Assembly (NCBI GenBank): GCA_902613655.1 | Contig: CACMHR010000006.1 | Span: 1-53,875 of the forward strand | DNA: 53,875 nt | Direction of reading: 5' to 3' | Source: Anoxypelagibacter sp902613655 | GTDB lineage: Bacteria; Pseudomonadota; Alphaproteobacteria; Pelagibacterales; Pelagibacteraceae | Part shown: piece by piece, positions 1 through 7,866 of the stretch | How the letters are laid out: each line of letters starts with the position of its first letter | How positions within the stretch are numbered: the first letter of the stretch is position 1 | Program-made: the position numbers and the translations under genes | Notes under the pieces: generated by a model | Seen by the model: the letters and a program-made list of their open reading frames with translations, nothing else | What the model was told of the DNA's origin: nothing | Databases searched by the model: none

Positions 1-387
1 GACTTTCCTTGAGTCTCTAGTGACTAATTTGTTTTTTTTGAGTGTTTTTTTAAGGTTGCTATCGATACTTACTAAAGCTCTTGATAAGCCATGTATAATT
101 GCCCCGGCTTGACCAGACAAGCCGCCGCCAGTTACGCTACATTTTACATCATATTCGGCTGATGCATTAATTTCATTCAAAGGTCTTACAACTAAAATCT
201 GATGCACAGGTCTTTTAAAATAATCTTGCATCTGCTTTCCGTTAACATAAATTTTTCCAGATCCTTTTTTAACCCAAACTCTCGCAATAGATTTTTTTCT
301 TCTTCCGGTAGCGTACTTACTATCTTTAAAATCTAATTTTATTTTTTCAACTTTTTTTGAGGTAGTTTCTACGTTTGGACTATTCAT
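1..387 (-). CDS. rpsI: 30S ribosomal protein S9, C-terminus cut by window edge
   Basis: Small-subunit ribosomal protein whose C-terminal tail reaches the P-site tRNA in the family. The reverse-strand frame opens with MNSPNVETTSKK and runs 129 codons to the edge without a stop. It carries the S9 core: YATGRRKKSIARVWVKKGSG, GKQMQDYF, RPLNEI and TGGGLSGQAGAIIHGLSRAL. The short lysine-rich N-terminal extension is normal for alphaproteobacteria. The ATG lies inside the end of rplM (8-base overlap ATGAATAG), so the two are probably translationally coupled, as in the widespread rplM-rpsI operon. The final C-terminal residues lie outside the window. Confidence 0.97.
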   Translation of the reverse strand, partial: MNSPNVETTSKKVEKIKLDFKDSKYATGRRKKSIARVWVKKGSGKIYVNGKQMQDYFKRPVHQILVVRPLNEINASAEYDVKCSVTGGGLSGQAGAIIHGLSRALVSIDSNLKKTLKKNKLVTRDSRKV

Positions 388-847
388 ATGATTTCAAGGA
401 ATTTTTTTTATTTAGTTGTGAAAAATTTATTTCAACAGGATTTTGTGTTGAGTGAGGGTGTTTGTCACCATAATACATTTTGAGTTTTCCTAATTGTTTT
501 TTTGCTAGCGGTCCACCTGGCAACATTCTCTTAACTGCAAATTTAAGAATATCTTGAGATTTATTTTTTTCTTTAAGATTATAAGGTTTTGTCTCTTTAA
601 TTCCACCAGGGTATCCAGTATGTCTGTAATATTTTTTATCAGTAAATTTTTTTCCAGTAAATTTTATTTTTTCAATATTTGTGACAATTACAAAATCACC
701 ATTATCTATGTTGGGATTGTATTGAGGTTTATTTTTACCTCTTAATAATTTTGAGATATATGCAGCCAATCTTCCAACAACAACATTGTCAGCATTAACT
801 AAATACCAGTTATTTTTCAAATCTTTTTTTTTTGTAAACGGTGTCAT
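380..847 (-). CDS. rplM: 50S ribosomal protein L13
   Basis: Early-assembling large-subunit ribosomal protein. The 155-residue product shows L13 landmarks: WYLVNADNVVVGRLAAYISK near the N-terminus, DFVIVTN, KYYRHTGYPGG around residues 72-82, and AVKRMLPGGPLAKKQL around 104-119. Length is normal for the family. It lies 15 bases downstream of ctaA and overlaps the rpsI start by 8 bases, so the three genes are probably read together. The start is the ATG giving MTPFTKKK. Confidence 0.98.
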   Translation of the reverse strand: MTPFTKKKDLKNNWYLVNADNVVVGRLAAYISKLLRGKNKPQYNPNIDNGDFVIVTNIEKIKFTGKKFTDKKYYRHTGYPGGIKETKPYNLKEKNKSQDILKFAVKRMLPGGPLAKKQLGKLKMYYGDKHPHSTQNPVEINFSQLNKKNSLKSYE

Positions 848-862
848 AAAACTTGCGCATAA

Positions 863-1924
863 TTACAAGTTTTTATTTTCGGTGTCAATTACAAACTCTT
901 CTTTTTTAAAGGCAAAACTCAAATTAATAGAAGTAATTAGTAATAGCGTGGTAGAAATTTGATGAAGAGAAGCATAAACAATATTTAAACCGCTTACCAA
1001 TGTAATTATTCCTAAAAATATTTGTACACAAACCATAACCAATACATAGGTTAAAGGAGTATATAAGTATTTCATTTTTTTGGAAAAAATATAAAAAGTT
1101 AATCCTAAAATATATATAAAAATTATATATGCCATATTTCTATGTAAAAATTGCACAATTGAAGGTTCGGAAAAAAAATCTGAATTTAATAAATTTGATA
1201 TAATTATATCGTCTGGAAAAAAGTTATTGTTCATGGAAGGCCATGTTTGGTAAATTTTTCCAGCGTCAAGTCCAGAAGTGAAAGCCCCTAGAGTAATTTG
1301 GATAAAAATTAATAACACAAAAAATTTAAATAAATATCCATTTTTAAAAAAATGAAAAAAATATTTATTTTGATTATTTTTTATATTTAAAAAATACCAA
1401 AAAATAGATGCAAATAAAATTAGCGCGATATTAAGGTGGATAGCTAATCTATAATGACTTACAGTAGTATTTTCTACTAATCCACTTTTAACCATATACC
1501 AGCCAAAAAAACCTTGTAAGAGTATTAATAAAAATAAAATAAAAAATTTTATAATAAATTCTTTTTTAAATACCCCTTTTGACAAAAAAAAAACAAACGG
1601 GATTAAAAATAAAAGTCCAAAAACTCTTCCTAGAATTCGATGTATATATTCCCAATAATAAATTACTTTAAATTCACTTAAAGTCATAGTTGGAAATAAC
1701 TGACTATACTGTGGAATCTGTTTATAGAGAGCAAATACTTCGGCCCAAGATTCATTTGAGAGTGGAGGTAAAATTCCAGTAAATAACTCCCACTTAGTAA
1801 TAGATAAACCTGAGTCTGTTAGTCTTGTTAGCCCACCAACTACAATTATTATTGATAAAAAAATTAATAAGGATAGCAGCCAGAAACTTACATAATTCTT
1901 ATAATTATTATTTTCTAAAATCAT
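863..1924 (-). CDS. ctaA: Heme A synthase (COX15/CtaA)
   Basis: Inner-membrane enzyme that oxidises heme O to heme A for aa3-type cytochrome oxidase. The 353-residue protein has about eight hydrophobic helices arranged as two four-helix halves. It shows the type-2 CtaA signatures GGLTRLTDSGLSITKWE (about residues 30-46), EYIHRILGR (about 92-100), and in the second half GAFTSGLDAG, FLHRNMAY and ASLHQ. The histidines in these motifs are the heme ligands known for the family. It is the upstream gene of the ctaA-rplM-rpsI run and is divergent from the chorismate mutase gene across 57 bases, which must hold both promoters. Confidence 0.95.
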   Translation of the reverse strand: MILENNNYKNYVSFWLLSLLIFLSIIIVVGGLTRLTDSGLSITKWELFTGILPPLSNESWAEVFALYKQIPQYSQLFPTMTLSEFKVIYYWEYIHRILGRVFGLLFLIPFVFFLSKGVFKKEFIIKFFILFLLILLQGFFGWYMVKSGLVENTTVSHYRLAIHLNIALILFASIFWYFLNIKNNQNKYFFHFFKNGYLFKFFVLLIFIQITLGAFTSGLDAGKIYQTWPSMNNNFFPDDIIISNLLNSDFFSEPSIVQFLHRNMAYIIFIYILGLTFYIFSKKMKYLYTPLTYVLVMVCVQIFLGIITLVSGLNIVYASLHQISTTLLLITSINLSFAFKKEEFVIDTENKNL

Positions 1925-1981
1925 TTAGTTGCATTTGTTATATTATATTCTATAAATTTTTATTAACATAAATGTCGCTAT

Positions 1982-2263
1982 ATGAAAAAAAATAATCTAT
2001 CAAAACTTAGAAAAAAACTGGATGCTTTAGATGAAAAATTGCTTATAATCTTAAAGAAAAGAGTAAACCTCGTTAATCAGGTATTAAAAAACAAAAAATA
2101 TAAAAATCAGATTGTTGATAAAAAAAGAATTAGAGAGATTCATAAAACTATAAGAAAAAAATCACTTAAAAATAAAATTGATCCAGATTTGACAAAGAGA
2201 GTTTGGAAATCAATGATTAAAGGTTTTATAGAATATGAATATAAAAATTTTAATAAAAAATAA
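1982..2263 (+). CDS. Chorismate mutase, AroQ type, monofunctional
   Basis: Predicted to convert chorismate to prephenate for phenylalanine/tyrosine synthesis. The 93-residue, mostly helical product matches the AroQ fold: LRKKLDALDEKLLIILKKR at residues 8-26, VNQVLKNKK following, then a VDKKRIREI segment that carries the Arg/Glu active-site region of the family. No prephenate dehydratase or dehydrogenase domain is fused to it. The gene sits alone on the plus strand, and its stop is one base from the end of the convergent rpmG, leaving no room for a terminator. Very lysine-rich, like its neighbours. Confidence 0.85.
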   Translation: MKKNNLSKLRKKLDALDEKLLIILKKRVNLVNQVLKNKKYKNQIVDKKRIREIHKTIRKKSLKNKIDPDLTKRVWKSMIKGFIEYEYKNFNKK

Positions 2264-2264
2264 A

Positions 2265-2456
2265 TTATTTGCTATGAGGTGGTAGTTTTTTTTCAACAAA
2301 AAACTCATGCTTTCTAGTACTTGGATTATATTTTTTTACTTTTAATTTAACTTTTACTTTTTCACCCTTTGTAGGTTTTTTTGCATAATAGAAAAAAGAA
2401 CTATCGGGTTTAGCTTCGGGCACCAATCTAACTTTAATTGAACTTTTTTTAGCCAT
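2265..2456 (-). CDS. rpmG: 50S ribosomal protein L33
   Basis: Small ribosomal protein of 63 residues. MAKKSSIKVRLVPEA, SSFFYYAKKP and the C-terminal KKYNPSTRKHEFFVEKK match L33; the KYDP-x-x-RKH-x-x-x-E-K pattern is diagnostic. The zinc-binding cysteines of the C+ form are absent, as usual in proteobacteria. Its ATG overlaps the end of the MerR-type gene by 8 bases (ATGGCTAA), making it the last gene of the chaperone-rpmF-plsX-ihfA-merR-rpmG block. Confidence 0.93.
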   Translation of the reverse strand: MAKKSSIKVRLVPEAKPDSSFFYYAKKPTKGEKVKVKLKVKKYNPSTRKHEFFVEKKLPPHSK

Positions 2457-2811
2457 TCTTTAATCCTTTAATTTTATCTAAAATAATCTTAATTCTTTGT
2501 GCTTTATATTTCAAGGAACTTTGAAAATTTTTTCTCTTTATATCTAAATCTAAATGTTCGTCAAGTTTATCTGATCTTCGATTTAGTAACTTTTTTGCGC
2601 CCATTATTGTATATCCTTGTTTTTTTAAAAGTTCATAAATAATTTTTAATATATCTATATCTTTTTCCGTATAGTATCTTCTATTGCCATCAAAAGTTAT
2701 CGGTTTTATTTGTTTAAACTCTTTTTCCCAGAAACGTAATGTGTGTGTTGAAATTGAAATTTCTTTTGAGACTTCACCAATTGATTTATATATTTTTCTA
2801 TCTCTATTCAT
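2449..2811 (-). CDS. MerR-family transcriptional regulator
   Basis: Winged-helix DNA-binding regulator of about 120 residues. The N-terminal HTH reads YKSIGEVSKEISISTHTLRF followed by WEKEF and RRYYTEKDI, a typical MerR DNA-binding domain, then KKQGYTIMGAKKLL and a short coiled-coil tail without an obvious effector domain. A longer frame from position 2865 would overlap ihfA by 62 bases. I place the start at the ATG at 2811 (MNRDRKIYKSIG), which gives an 8-base overlap with the ihfA stop. MerR genes beside ihfA are common in alphaproteobacteria; the effector is unknown. Confidence 0.88.
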   Translation of the reverse strand: MNRDRKIYKSIGEVSKEISISTHTLRFWEKEFKQIKPITFDGNRRYYTEKDIDILKIIYELLKKQGYTIMGAKKLLNRRSDKLDEHLDLDIKRKNFQSSLKYKAQRIKIILDKIKGLKNG

Positions 2812-3094
2812 TGATCGCTCTTTTGAAATTTTTTGATGGATAAAAAGCAACTGTCTTTCTAGCATCTATTTCGTGAATTTGACCTGTTTTGGGATTTCTT
2901 CCTATTCTTGACTTTTTATTAAGTGTTTTAAAGGTTCCAAAACCTTTTATTTTAACAATATTTTCAGAGTTAAGACCATCTACAATTATATTTAAAATTT
3001 CATTTAAAATTTTTTCAGAGAGGGATAAAGGGGTACCTAGTGAACTATTAATAGTTTTTAGTATTTCATCTTTAGTTATATTAGATCTCTTCAT
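2804..3094 (-). CDS. ihfA: Integration host factor alpha subunit (HU/IHF family)
   Basis: Nucleoid-associated protein of 96 residues that bends DNA, normally as a heterodimer with IhfB. The HU/IHF core is complete: N-terminal helices with ITKDEIL, then KIKGFGTFKTL and the beta-arm signature GRNPKTG at residues 65-71 with the intercalating proline at 68, ending in VAFYPSKNFKRAINE. Assignment to IhfA rather than IhfB or HU rests mainly on position: plsX precedes it and a MerR gene follows. The plsX end overlaps its start by 14 bases. Confidence 0.9.
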   Translation of the reverse strand: MKRSNITKDEILKTINSSLGTPLSLSEKILNEILNIIVDGLNSENIVKIKGFGTFKTLNKKSRIGRNPKTGQIHEIDARKTVAFYPSKNFKRAINE

Positions 3095-4127
3095 TTAAAT
3101 TTTGGGTATGCGAAAGGTTAGATTTTATCTTATCCATAAGATTTCCTTTTGCAATTTTATAGCAAAGCTCAACTGAGTAGGAAAAGCCCAAACCATCTGT
3201 GCCTCCATGACTTTTAACTACAGGCCCAGTTAAACCTAAAAAAATTGCTCCATTATATTTTCTTGGATCAAGACGGTCTTTAAATCTTTTTAATGAAAAA
3301 TAAGAAAAAATTGCTGATAGTTTTGACAAAAAATTTTCAGACAATGCATTTTTTAAATTCTTAGTTAAAAAATCAGCGGTTCCTTCAGCAGTCTTGAGTG
3401 CAACATTTCCAGTAAAACCATCAGTTACAATAACGTTGGTGTCTCCTTTTGTAATATGATTTCCCTCAATATAACCACGAAATTCAAAATCGCCAAATTG
3501 ATCTAATTGTTTTAATTTTGCATAAGTGCTTTTTAAAATTCCAGTACCTTTAATTTCTTCTGATCCAATATTCAATAATGAGAGTTTTGCTTTTTCATTC
3601 GGGAAAAGTGATTTAAAAAGTGCTGAGCCCATTTCTGAAAAATCTATTAAATTTTTTTCACTACACTCAACATTTGCCCCTAAATCTAAAACAATATTCA
3701 TATTATTTTCATTAGGCCACAGACCAGCTAATGCTGGTTTATCAACATTCTCAAGAGTTTTTAAAATCATTTTTGACATAACTAATAAAACGCCAGTGTT
3801 CCCAGCGGACAAAGTAACGTCAGCAGATAAATCAATTTGAGATTGAATAGCTTTCCACATGCTTGAATTTTTTCCTTTTTTTATAGATGACATGGCAGAC
3901 AATTCATTTGAAACCACTATCTTCGTGTCAAAAATTTTATAATTATTTTCTAGATATTTAAAATTACTTAATTTCTGATTTATAATTGTTTCATCTCCAA
4001 ATAAATAAAAAATATAATCATTAATATTCTGATTTCTTTTTGCAAATAGATTTAAACCTTCTAAAGTCTTATAAGGAGAATTATCACCACCCATTACATC
4101 AATTGATATTTTAACTTTATCTAACAT
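3081..4127 (-). CDS. plsX: Phosphate acyltransferase PlsX
   Basis: Makes acyl-phosphate from acyl-ACP, the first step of PlsX/PlsY phospholipid synthesis. The 348-residue protein begins KISIDVMGGDNSPYKTLEG and contains LSAGNTGVLLVMSK, GLWPNENN, VLDLGANVECS, LLNIGSEEIKGT and YIEGNHITKGDTNVIVTDGF, all PlsX landmarks. In most alphaproteobacteria fabH lies between plsX and ihfA; here plsX overlaps ihfA directly, so fabH is missing from this position. It sits 21 bases downstream of rpmF, the usual partner gene. Confidence 0.97.
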   Translation of the reverse strand: MLDKVKISIDVMGGDNSPYKTLEGLNLFAKRNQNINDYIFYLFGDETIINQKLSNFKYLENNYKIFDTKIVVSNELSAMSSIKKGKNSSMWKAIQSQIDLSADVTLSAGNTGVLLVMSKMILKTLENVDKPALAGLWPNENNMNIVLDLGANVECSEKNLIDFSEMGSALFKSLFPNEKAKLSLLNIGSEEIKGTGILKSTYAKLKQLDQFGDFEFRGYIEGNHITKGDTNVIVTDGFTGNVALKTAEGTADFLTKNLKNALSENFLSKLSAIFSYFSLKRFKDRLDPRKYNGAIFLGLTGPVVKSHGGTDGLGFSYSVELCYKIAKGNLMDKIKSNLSHTQNLNEEI

Positions 4128-4148
4128 GTAGGTTTTTTTTTATTTAGA

Positions 4149-4322
4149 CTATTTGTCTAAAATTTTTTTACCGTTATATGTACCTGTTTTCAGATCTATA
4201 TGATGAGATAGTCTGTATTCACCACTTTTTTTATCTTCAATGACATTTGCGCCAACAATTCGATGGTGTGATCTTCTTTTGTTTCTTCTAGATGTTGATG
4301 TCTTTCTTTTAGGTACAGCCAT
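4149..4322 (-). CDS. rpmF: 50S ribosomal protein L32
   Basis: Ribosomal protein of 57 residues. The reverse frame reads MAVPKRKTSTSRRNKRRSHH, then VGANVIEDKKSGEYRLSHH and GTYNGKKILDK before a TAG stop. MAVPK(R/K)K-T-S and RRSHH are the L32 signature. The cysteines of zinc-binding L32 are absent. It lies 7 bases after the ubiquinol-cytochrome c chaperone gene and 21 bases before plsX, matching the conserved rpmF-plsX pairing. Confidence 0.97.
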   Translation of the reverse strand: MAVPKRKTSTSRRNKRRSHHRIVGANVIEDKKSGEYRLSHHIDLKTGTYNGKKILDK

Positions 4323-4329
4323 AGCTTAA

Positions 4330-4833
4330 TTATTTAAGTTTAAATTCTATAGAACCGTTTAACACATTATCGATATTTAAATCAAAACAAAAATCACTGA
4401 ATTGATCCATATATTTAGCCAATTTATGAGTATTTTGGTCAGTGTTTTTTTTATTATTAAAGAAATATTTGTTTAATAAGTCTAATCTTTCTTGAAATGA
4501 AGCTTCATTATTTTTATCTAATTTATATAAAATGTCATAGAATATTTTGTTTAAGTTTTTCATTGTATTGTTGACTTTGGTATCACCATATCCTAATTCC
4601 CTTATATTTATTTCAATGTTTTGAAAAATGTTATCAAATATATCTTGAAAATTTTTTTTTAGTTTGTTGTCTTTTTTCAATCTTAAAATAATAATAAAAT
4701 GAAAGAAAATTAACAAAACTCTTGTCTCAAAATTATCAGCTAGTTTAATATCGCTGTAAAAGAATTTATTTCGTGATAATTCTACTAATTTATTGTAGAG
4801 TTTATTTGTATGTTTTTTATAAGAAGCAAACAT
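4330..4833 (-). CDS. Ubiquinol-cytochrome c chaperone family protein
   Basis: A 167-residue, mostly helical protein resembling the bacterial homologues of mitochondrial CBP3, which help assemble the cytochrome bc1 complex. The evidence is the N-terminal pattern YNKLVELSRNKFFYSDIKLA, then DNFETRVLLIFFHFIIILRL, and a central NIRELGYGDTKVNNTMKNLN segment equivalent to the (D/N)xxLRExGxGDxxVxKxM stretch of that family. No signal peptide or clear membrane helix. It heads the rpmF-plsX-ihfA-merR-rpmG block. Its first 24 bases overlap the first 24 bases of the divergent bamE gene. Confidence 0.82.
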   Translation of the reverse strand: MFASYKKHTNKLYNKLVELSRNKFFYSDIKLADNFETRVLLIFFHFIIILRLKKDNKLKKNFQDIFDNIFQNIEINIRELGYGDTKVNNTMKNLNKIFYDILYKLDKNNEASFQERLDLLNKYFFNNKKNTDQNTHKLAKYMDQFSDFCFDLNIDNVLNGSIEFKLK

Positions 4834-5295
4834 TTTAAAATAATTATATTATTATTCTTATCTATTATTTTATTCAATTGTCAAAATAATAAAGTTGTAA
4901 AAAGTCACGGTATAATCTTTCTTGAAAAAAGAGAAAAGCTCATTGAAACTAATGTTAGTAATAAGAATGACGTTATTAATGTATTAGGCGAACCTCATGT
5001 AAAATCTATAAAAGATAAAGATACTTGGTTTTATATAGAAAGAACAAAAACAAAAGGTGGTGTTCATAGATTGGGTAATGATATTTTTTTAAATAACAAT
5101 GTTTTGGTAGTAAAATTTAACAATTTAGGTGTTCTTGAAGAAAAACTCTTTTACGATAAAAATAAAATGAATAATCATGCTTTTTCAAAAGAAGTCACTG
5201 ACAATGTGGTTACAAGAGGAACTTTTTTAGATTCATTTCTATCTAGTTTGAGAAATAAAATGAGAGCAAATAGTCCAAGAAATAAAGATAAATAA
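4810..5295 (+). CDS. bamE: Outer-membrane assembly lipoprotein BamE/OmlA (SmpA family)
   Basis: Lipoprotein component of the BAM complex that inserts outer-membrane beta-barrels. The 161-residue product starts with a lysine-containing segment and the hydrophobic IIILLFLSIILF, ending in a lipobox-like LFNC with Cys24 as the probable lipidated residue. The mature part shows the BamE pattern: a short helical stretch, then NVLGEPHVKS and a DTWFYIE strand, with VLVVKFNNLGVLEE following. The 3' end is 10 bases from the convergent hppA stop. The 5' end overlaps the divergent chaperone gene, so its promoter must lie inside that gene. Confidence 0.88.
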   Translation: MFFIRSKHFKIIILLFLSIILFNCQNNKVVKSHGIIFLEKREKLIETNVSNKNDVINVLGEPHVKSIKDKDTWFYIERTKTKGGVHRLGNDIFLNNNVLVVKFNNLGVLEEKLFYDKNKMNNHAFSKEVTDNVVTRGTFLDSFLSSLRNKMRANSPRNKDK

Positions 5296-5305
5296 TTATT
5301 AAGTT

Positions 5306-7402
5306 TTAATGTGATATTACAGCTAGAAGCAAAAGAGCTACAATGTTTGTAATCTTAATCATCGGATTTACCGCGGGACCGGCTGTGTCTTTATATGGGT
5401 CTCCAACAGTATCGCCGGTAACTGCGGCCTTGTGAGACTCGGAACCTTTTCCACCGTAATTTCCATCCTCAATAAATTTTTTAGCATTATCCCAAGCTCC
5501 ACCGCCAGCTGTCATTGATATTGCAACAAAAAGACCTGTAACTATAACTCCTAAAAGCATGGCTCCAACAGAAGACAAAGCTGCTTCTAATCCACCAATA
5601 GAATAGATAACTAAATATAAAATTATTGGTGAAAGCACAGGTAATAAAGATGGTACAATCATTTCTTTAATCGCAGCTTTAGTTAACAAATCAACTAATC
5701 GACCGTAGTCAGGTTTTCTTTTTCCTTTCATAATTCCAGGGATTTTTTTAAATTGTCTTCTTACTTCAATAACTACTGCTCCGCCTGCTCTACCAACAGC
5801 TTGCATTCCCATAGATCCAAATAAATAAGGTAACATTCCTCCAAACAATAATCCTATAACTACAAATGGATTAGATAAATCAAAGCTCACATCAATACCT
5901 TCTAAAGATGATCCTGATACTTTAGAAAAAAATTTAATGTCTTCCGTGTATGCAGCAAATAAAACTAATGCACCTAAACCAGCTGATCCAATAGCGTAAC
6001 CTTTAGTTACAGCTTTCGTAGTATTTCCTACAGCATCTAAAGCGTCTGTAGTTTTTCTAACATTTTTTGGTAATTTAGACATTTCTGCTATTCCACCAGC
6101 GTTATCTGTTACTGGTCCATAAGCGTCTAATGCAACAACCATTCCAGTTAATGCTAACATTGCTGTAACAGCGATTGCAATTCCAAATAAACCAGCTAAT
6201 TGATTAGTAATTATTATTCCAGCAACTATTATAATTGCCGGCAGAGCTGTTGCTTCCATCGATACAGCTAGCCCTTGAATAACATTTGTTCCGTGACCAG
6301 TTGTTGAAGACTTAGCTACACTTTTTACAGGTCTATAATTTGTACCTGTATAATATTCAGTAACCCATATAATTAATCCGGTTACTGCTAAACCTACAAC
6401 TCCACAGTAATATAAGTCCATGCCCAAAAAGCTTTTATCTCCTACACTAAATATATTTTCTAATCCAATAACATGTGATGTAATTGGATAAAGCAGGATT
6501 AATGATATTATGGCTGTCACTATAAAACCTTTATAAAGAGCACCCATTATATTTTTGCTCTTACCTAGTCTTACAAAAAATGTTCCTATTATTGAAGCGA
6601 TTATGCATCCACCACCTATAGCAAGAGGATAGATCATCATGTCTGCATTATTTACAAAAAAAATTGAACTTAAAACCATAGTGGCAACTATTGTTACTGC
6701 ATATGTTTCAAATAAGTCCGCTGCCATACCAGCACAATCACCAACATTATCTCCCACATTATCAGCTATCACAGCTGGATTTCTTGGGTCATCTTCTGGA
6801 ATTCCAGCTTCAACTTTACCGACCAGGTCTGCGCCTACATCAGCTCCTTTAGTAAAAATTCCGCCTCCTAATCTTGCAAAAATTGAAATTAGCGAAGCTC
6901 CGAAACCTAAAGCTATTAATGCATTTATTAATTCTCTACTATCTACGTTAAAAGCCAAAAGAGCCCAGTAATACAAAGAGATAGCTAAAAGTGCTAAGCC
7001 AGCAACCAAAAGTCCTGTTATGGCTCCTGATTTAAATGCCATAGTAAGTCCACTTTGTAAACTTTTTCTTGATGCTTCAGCTGTTCTAACATTTGCTTTA
7101 ACTGAAATTAACATTCCAATATAGCCAGCAACACCAGATAACAATGCTCCTATCAGATATCCTAACCCAACAAGTAAACTAAAAAAATAACTTATAATAA
7201 TTAAAACAACCACACCTACGATAGCTATAGTTTTATACTGTCTATTCAAATATGCTTTTGCTCCAATTTGAATTGCTTCAGCAATTTCTTGCATTTTTGC
7301 ATTACCAGGACTAGATGAAATTATTTGTTTACTTAAAAAGTAACTATAAACAACTGCAATAATACCAGCTAAAATAATTAAATATAAATTTTCCAATGAC
7401 AT
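5306..7402 (-). CDS. hppA: Membrane-bound proton-pumping pyrophosphatase, K+-independent type
   Basis: Hydrolyses pyrophosphate and pumps H+ across the inner membrane, recovering energy from biosynthetic PPi. The 698-residue protein has about 16 membrane helices and the PPi/Mg site DVGADLVGKVE at residues 188-198, EDDPRNPAVIADNVGDNVGD at 203-222, and the second acidic cluster DAYGPVTDNAGGIAEM near 426-441. In GNTTKAVTKGYAIGSA, Lys463 and Thr466 occupy the positions that are Ala and Gly in K+-dependent enzymes, so this should be the K+-independent class. It follows nusB at a spacing of 65 bases, as in many alphaproteobacteria. Confidence 0.97.
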   Translation of the reverse strand: MSLENLYLIILAGIIAVVYSYFLSKQIISSSPGNAKMQEIAEAIQIGAKAYLNRQYKTIAIVGVVVLIIISYFFSLLVGLGYLIGALLSGVAGYIGMLISVKANVRTAEASRKSLQSGLTMAFKSGAITGLLVAGLALLAISLYYWALLAFNVDSRELINALIALGFGASLISIFARLGGGIFTKGADVGADLVGKVEAGIPEDDPRNPAVIADNVGDNVGDCAGMAADLFETYAVTIVATMVLSSIFFVNNADMMIYPLAIGGGCIIASIIGTFFVRLGKSKNIMGALYKGFIVTAIISLILLYPITSHVIGLENIFSVGDKSFLGMDLYYCGVVGLAVTGLIIWVTEYYTGTNYRPVKSVAKSSTTGHGTNVIQGLAVSMEATALPAIIIVAGIIITNQLAGLFGIAIAVTAMLALTGMVVALDAYGPVTDNAGGIAEMSKLPKNVRKTTDALDAVGNTTKAVTKGYAIGSAGLGALVLFAAYTEDIKFFSKVSGSSLEGIDVSFDLSNPFVVIGLLFGGMLPYLFGSMGMQAVGRAGGAVVIEVRRQFKKIPGIMKGKRKPDYGRLVDLLTKAAIKEMIVPSLLPVLSPIILYLVIYSIGGLEAALSSVGAMLLGVIVTGLFVAISMTAGGGAWDNAKKFIEDGNYGGKGSESHKAAVTGDTVGDPYKDTAGPAVNPMIKITNIVALLLLAVISH

Positions 7403-7467
7403 ATCTCCACTAATGAACTGTTAAAAAAATCGAAATTGCCAAAAAAAACTGTAAAAGGCAAGAATAA

Positions 7468-7866
7468 TTAATTATCTTTTCTTAAATTTTGCGAGATTTT
7501 GTCTAAAACTGCGTTTAAATAGCCTTTATGAGCGCTCTCCAAAAAAAAATCTGAAATTTTAACGTATTCACTTACTATGACATTTACTGGGGTTTTGTGA
7601 CTAAACATTAGCTCATAAGTTGCTGAGAGTATCATTAACTTGAGAATAAGATCAGTCCTTGCTGGATTAAACTCTTTCTGTAAAATAGTTTTTAAATTTT
7701 CAAGCAGAAGCTCTTCTCTCTCAATAGTTCCAGATATGGTATCTTTGATAAATTTTTTATATCTATGTTTTTGAATTTCAATATTTGAATTTTTGTTTAA
7801 ATAGTAACCGTACAATTTTTGAATAACAATTATTCTTGGGTTGTTATTTGGATTGGACCCTTCCAT
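7468..7866 (-). CDS. nusB: Transcription antitermination factor NusB
   Basis: RNA-binding partner of NusE/S10 in rRNA antitermination. The 132-residue all-helical product shows the NusB C-terminal signature: RTDLILKLMILSATYELM, then KTPVNVIVSEYVKISDFF, and KGYLNAVLDKISQNLR. The N-terminal half (ARxxAVQxLYxxxxN in other NusB) is only loosely kept as RIIVIQKLYGYYLNKN. The start abuts the ribH stop with a one-base overlap, matching the standard ribH-nusB coupling. Confidence 0.93.
   Translation of the reverse strand: MEGSNPNNNPRIIVIQKLYGYYLNKNSNIEIQKHRYKKFIKDTISGTIEREELLLENLKTILQKEFNPARTDLILKLMILSATYELMFSHKTPVNVIVSEYVKISDFFLESAHKGYLNAVLDKISQNLRKDN

Noticed and set aside
2812..2865. Longer start for the MerR-type regulator
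   Set aside because: It would overlap ihfA by 62 bases, and the extra residues do not belong to the HTH; the ATG at 2811 gives the common 8-base junction.
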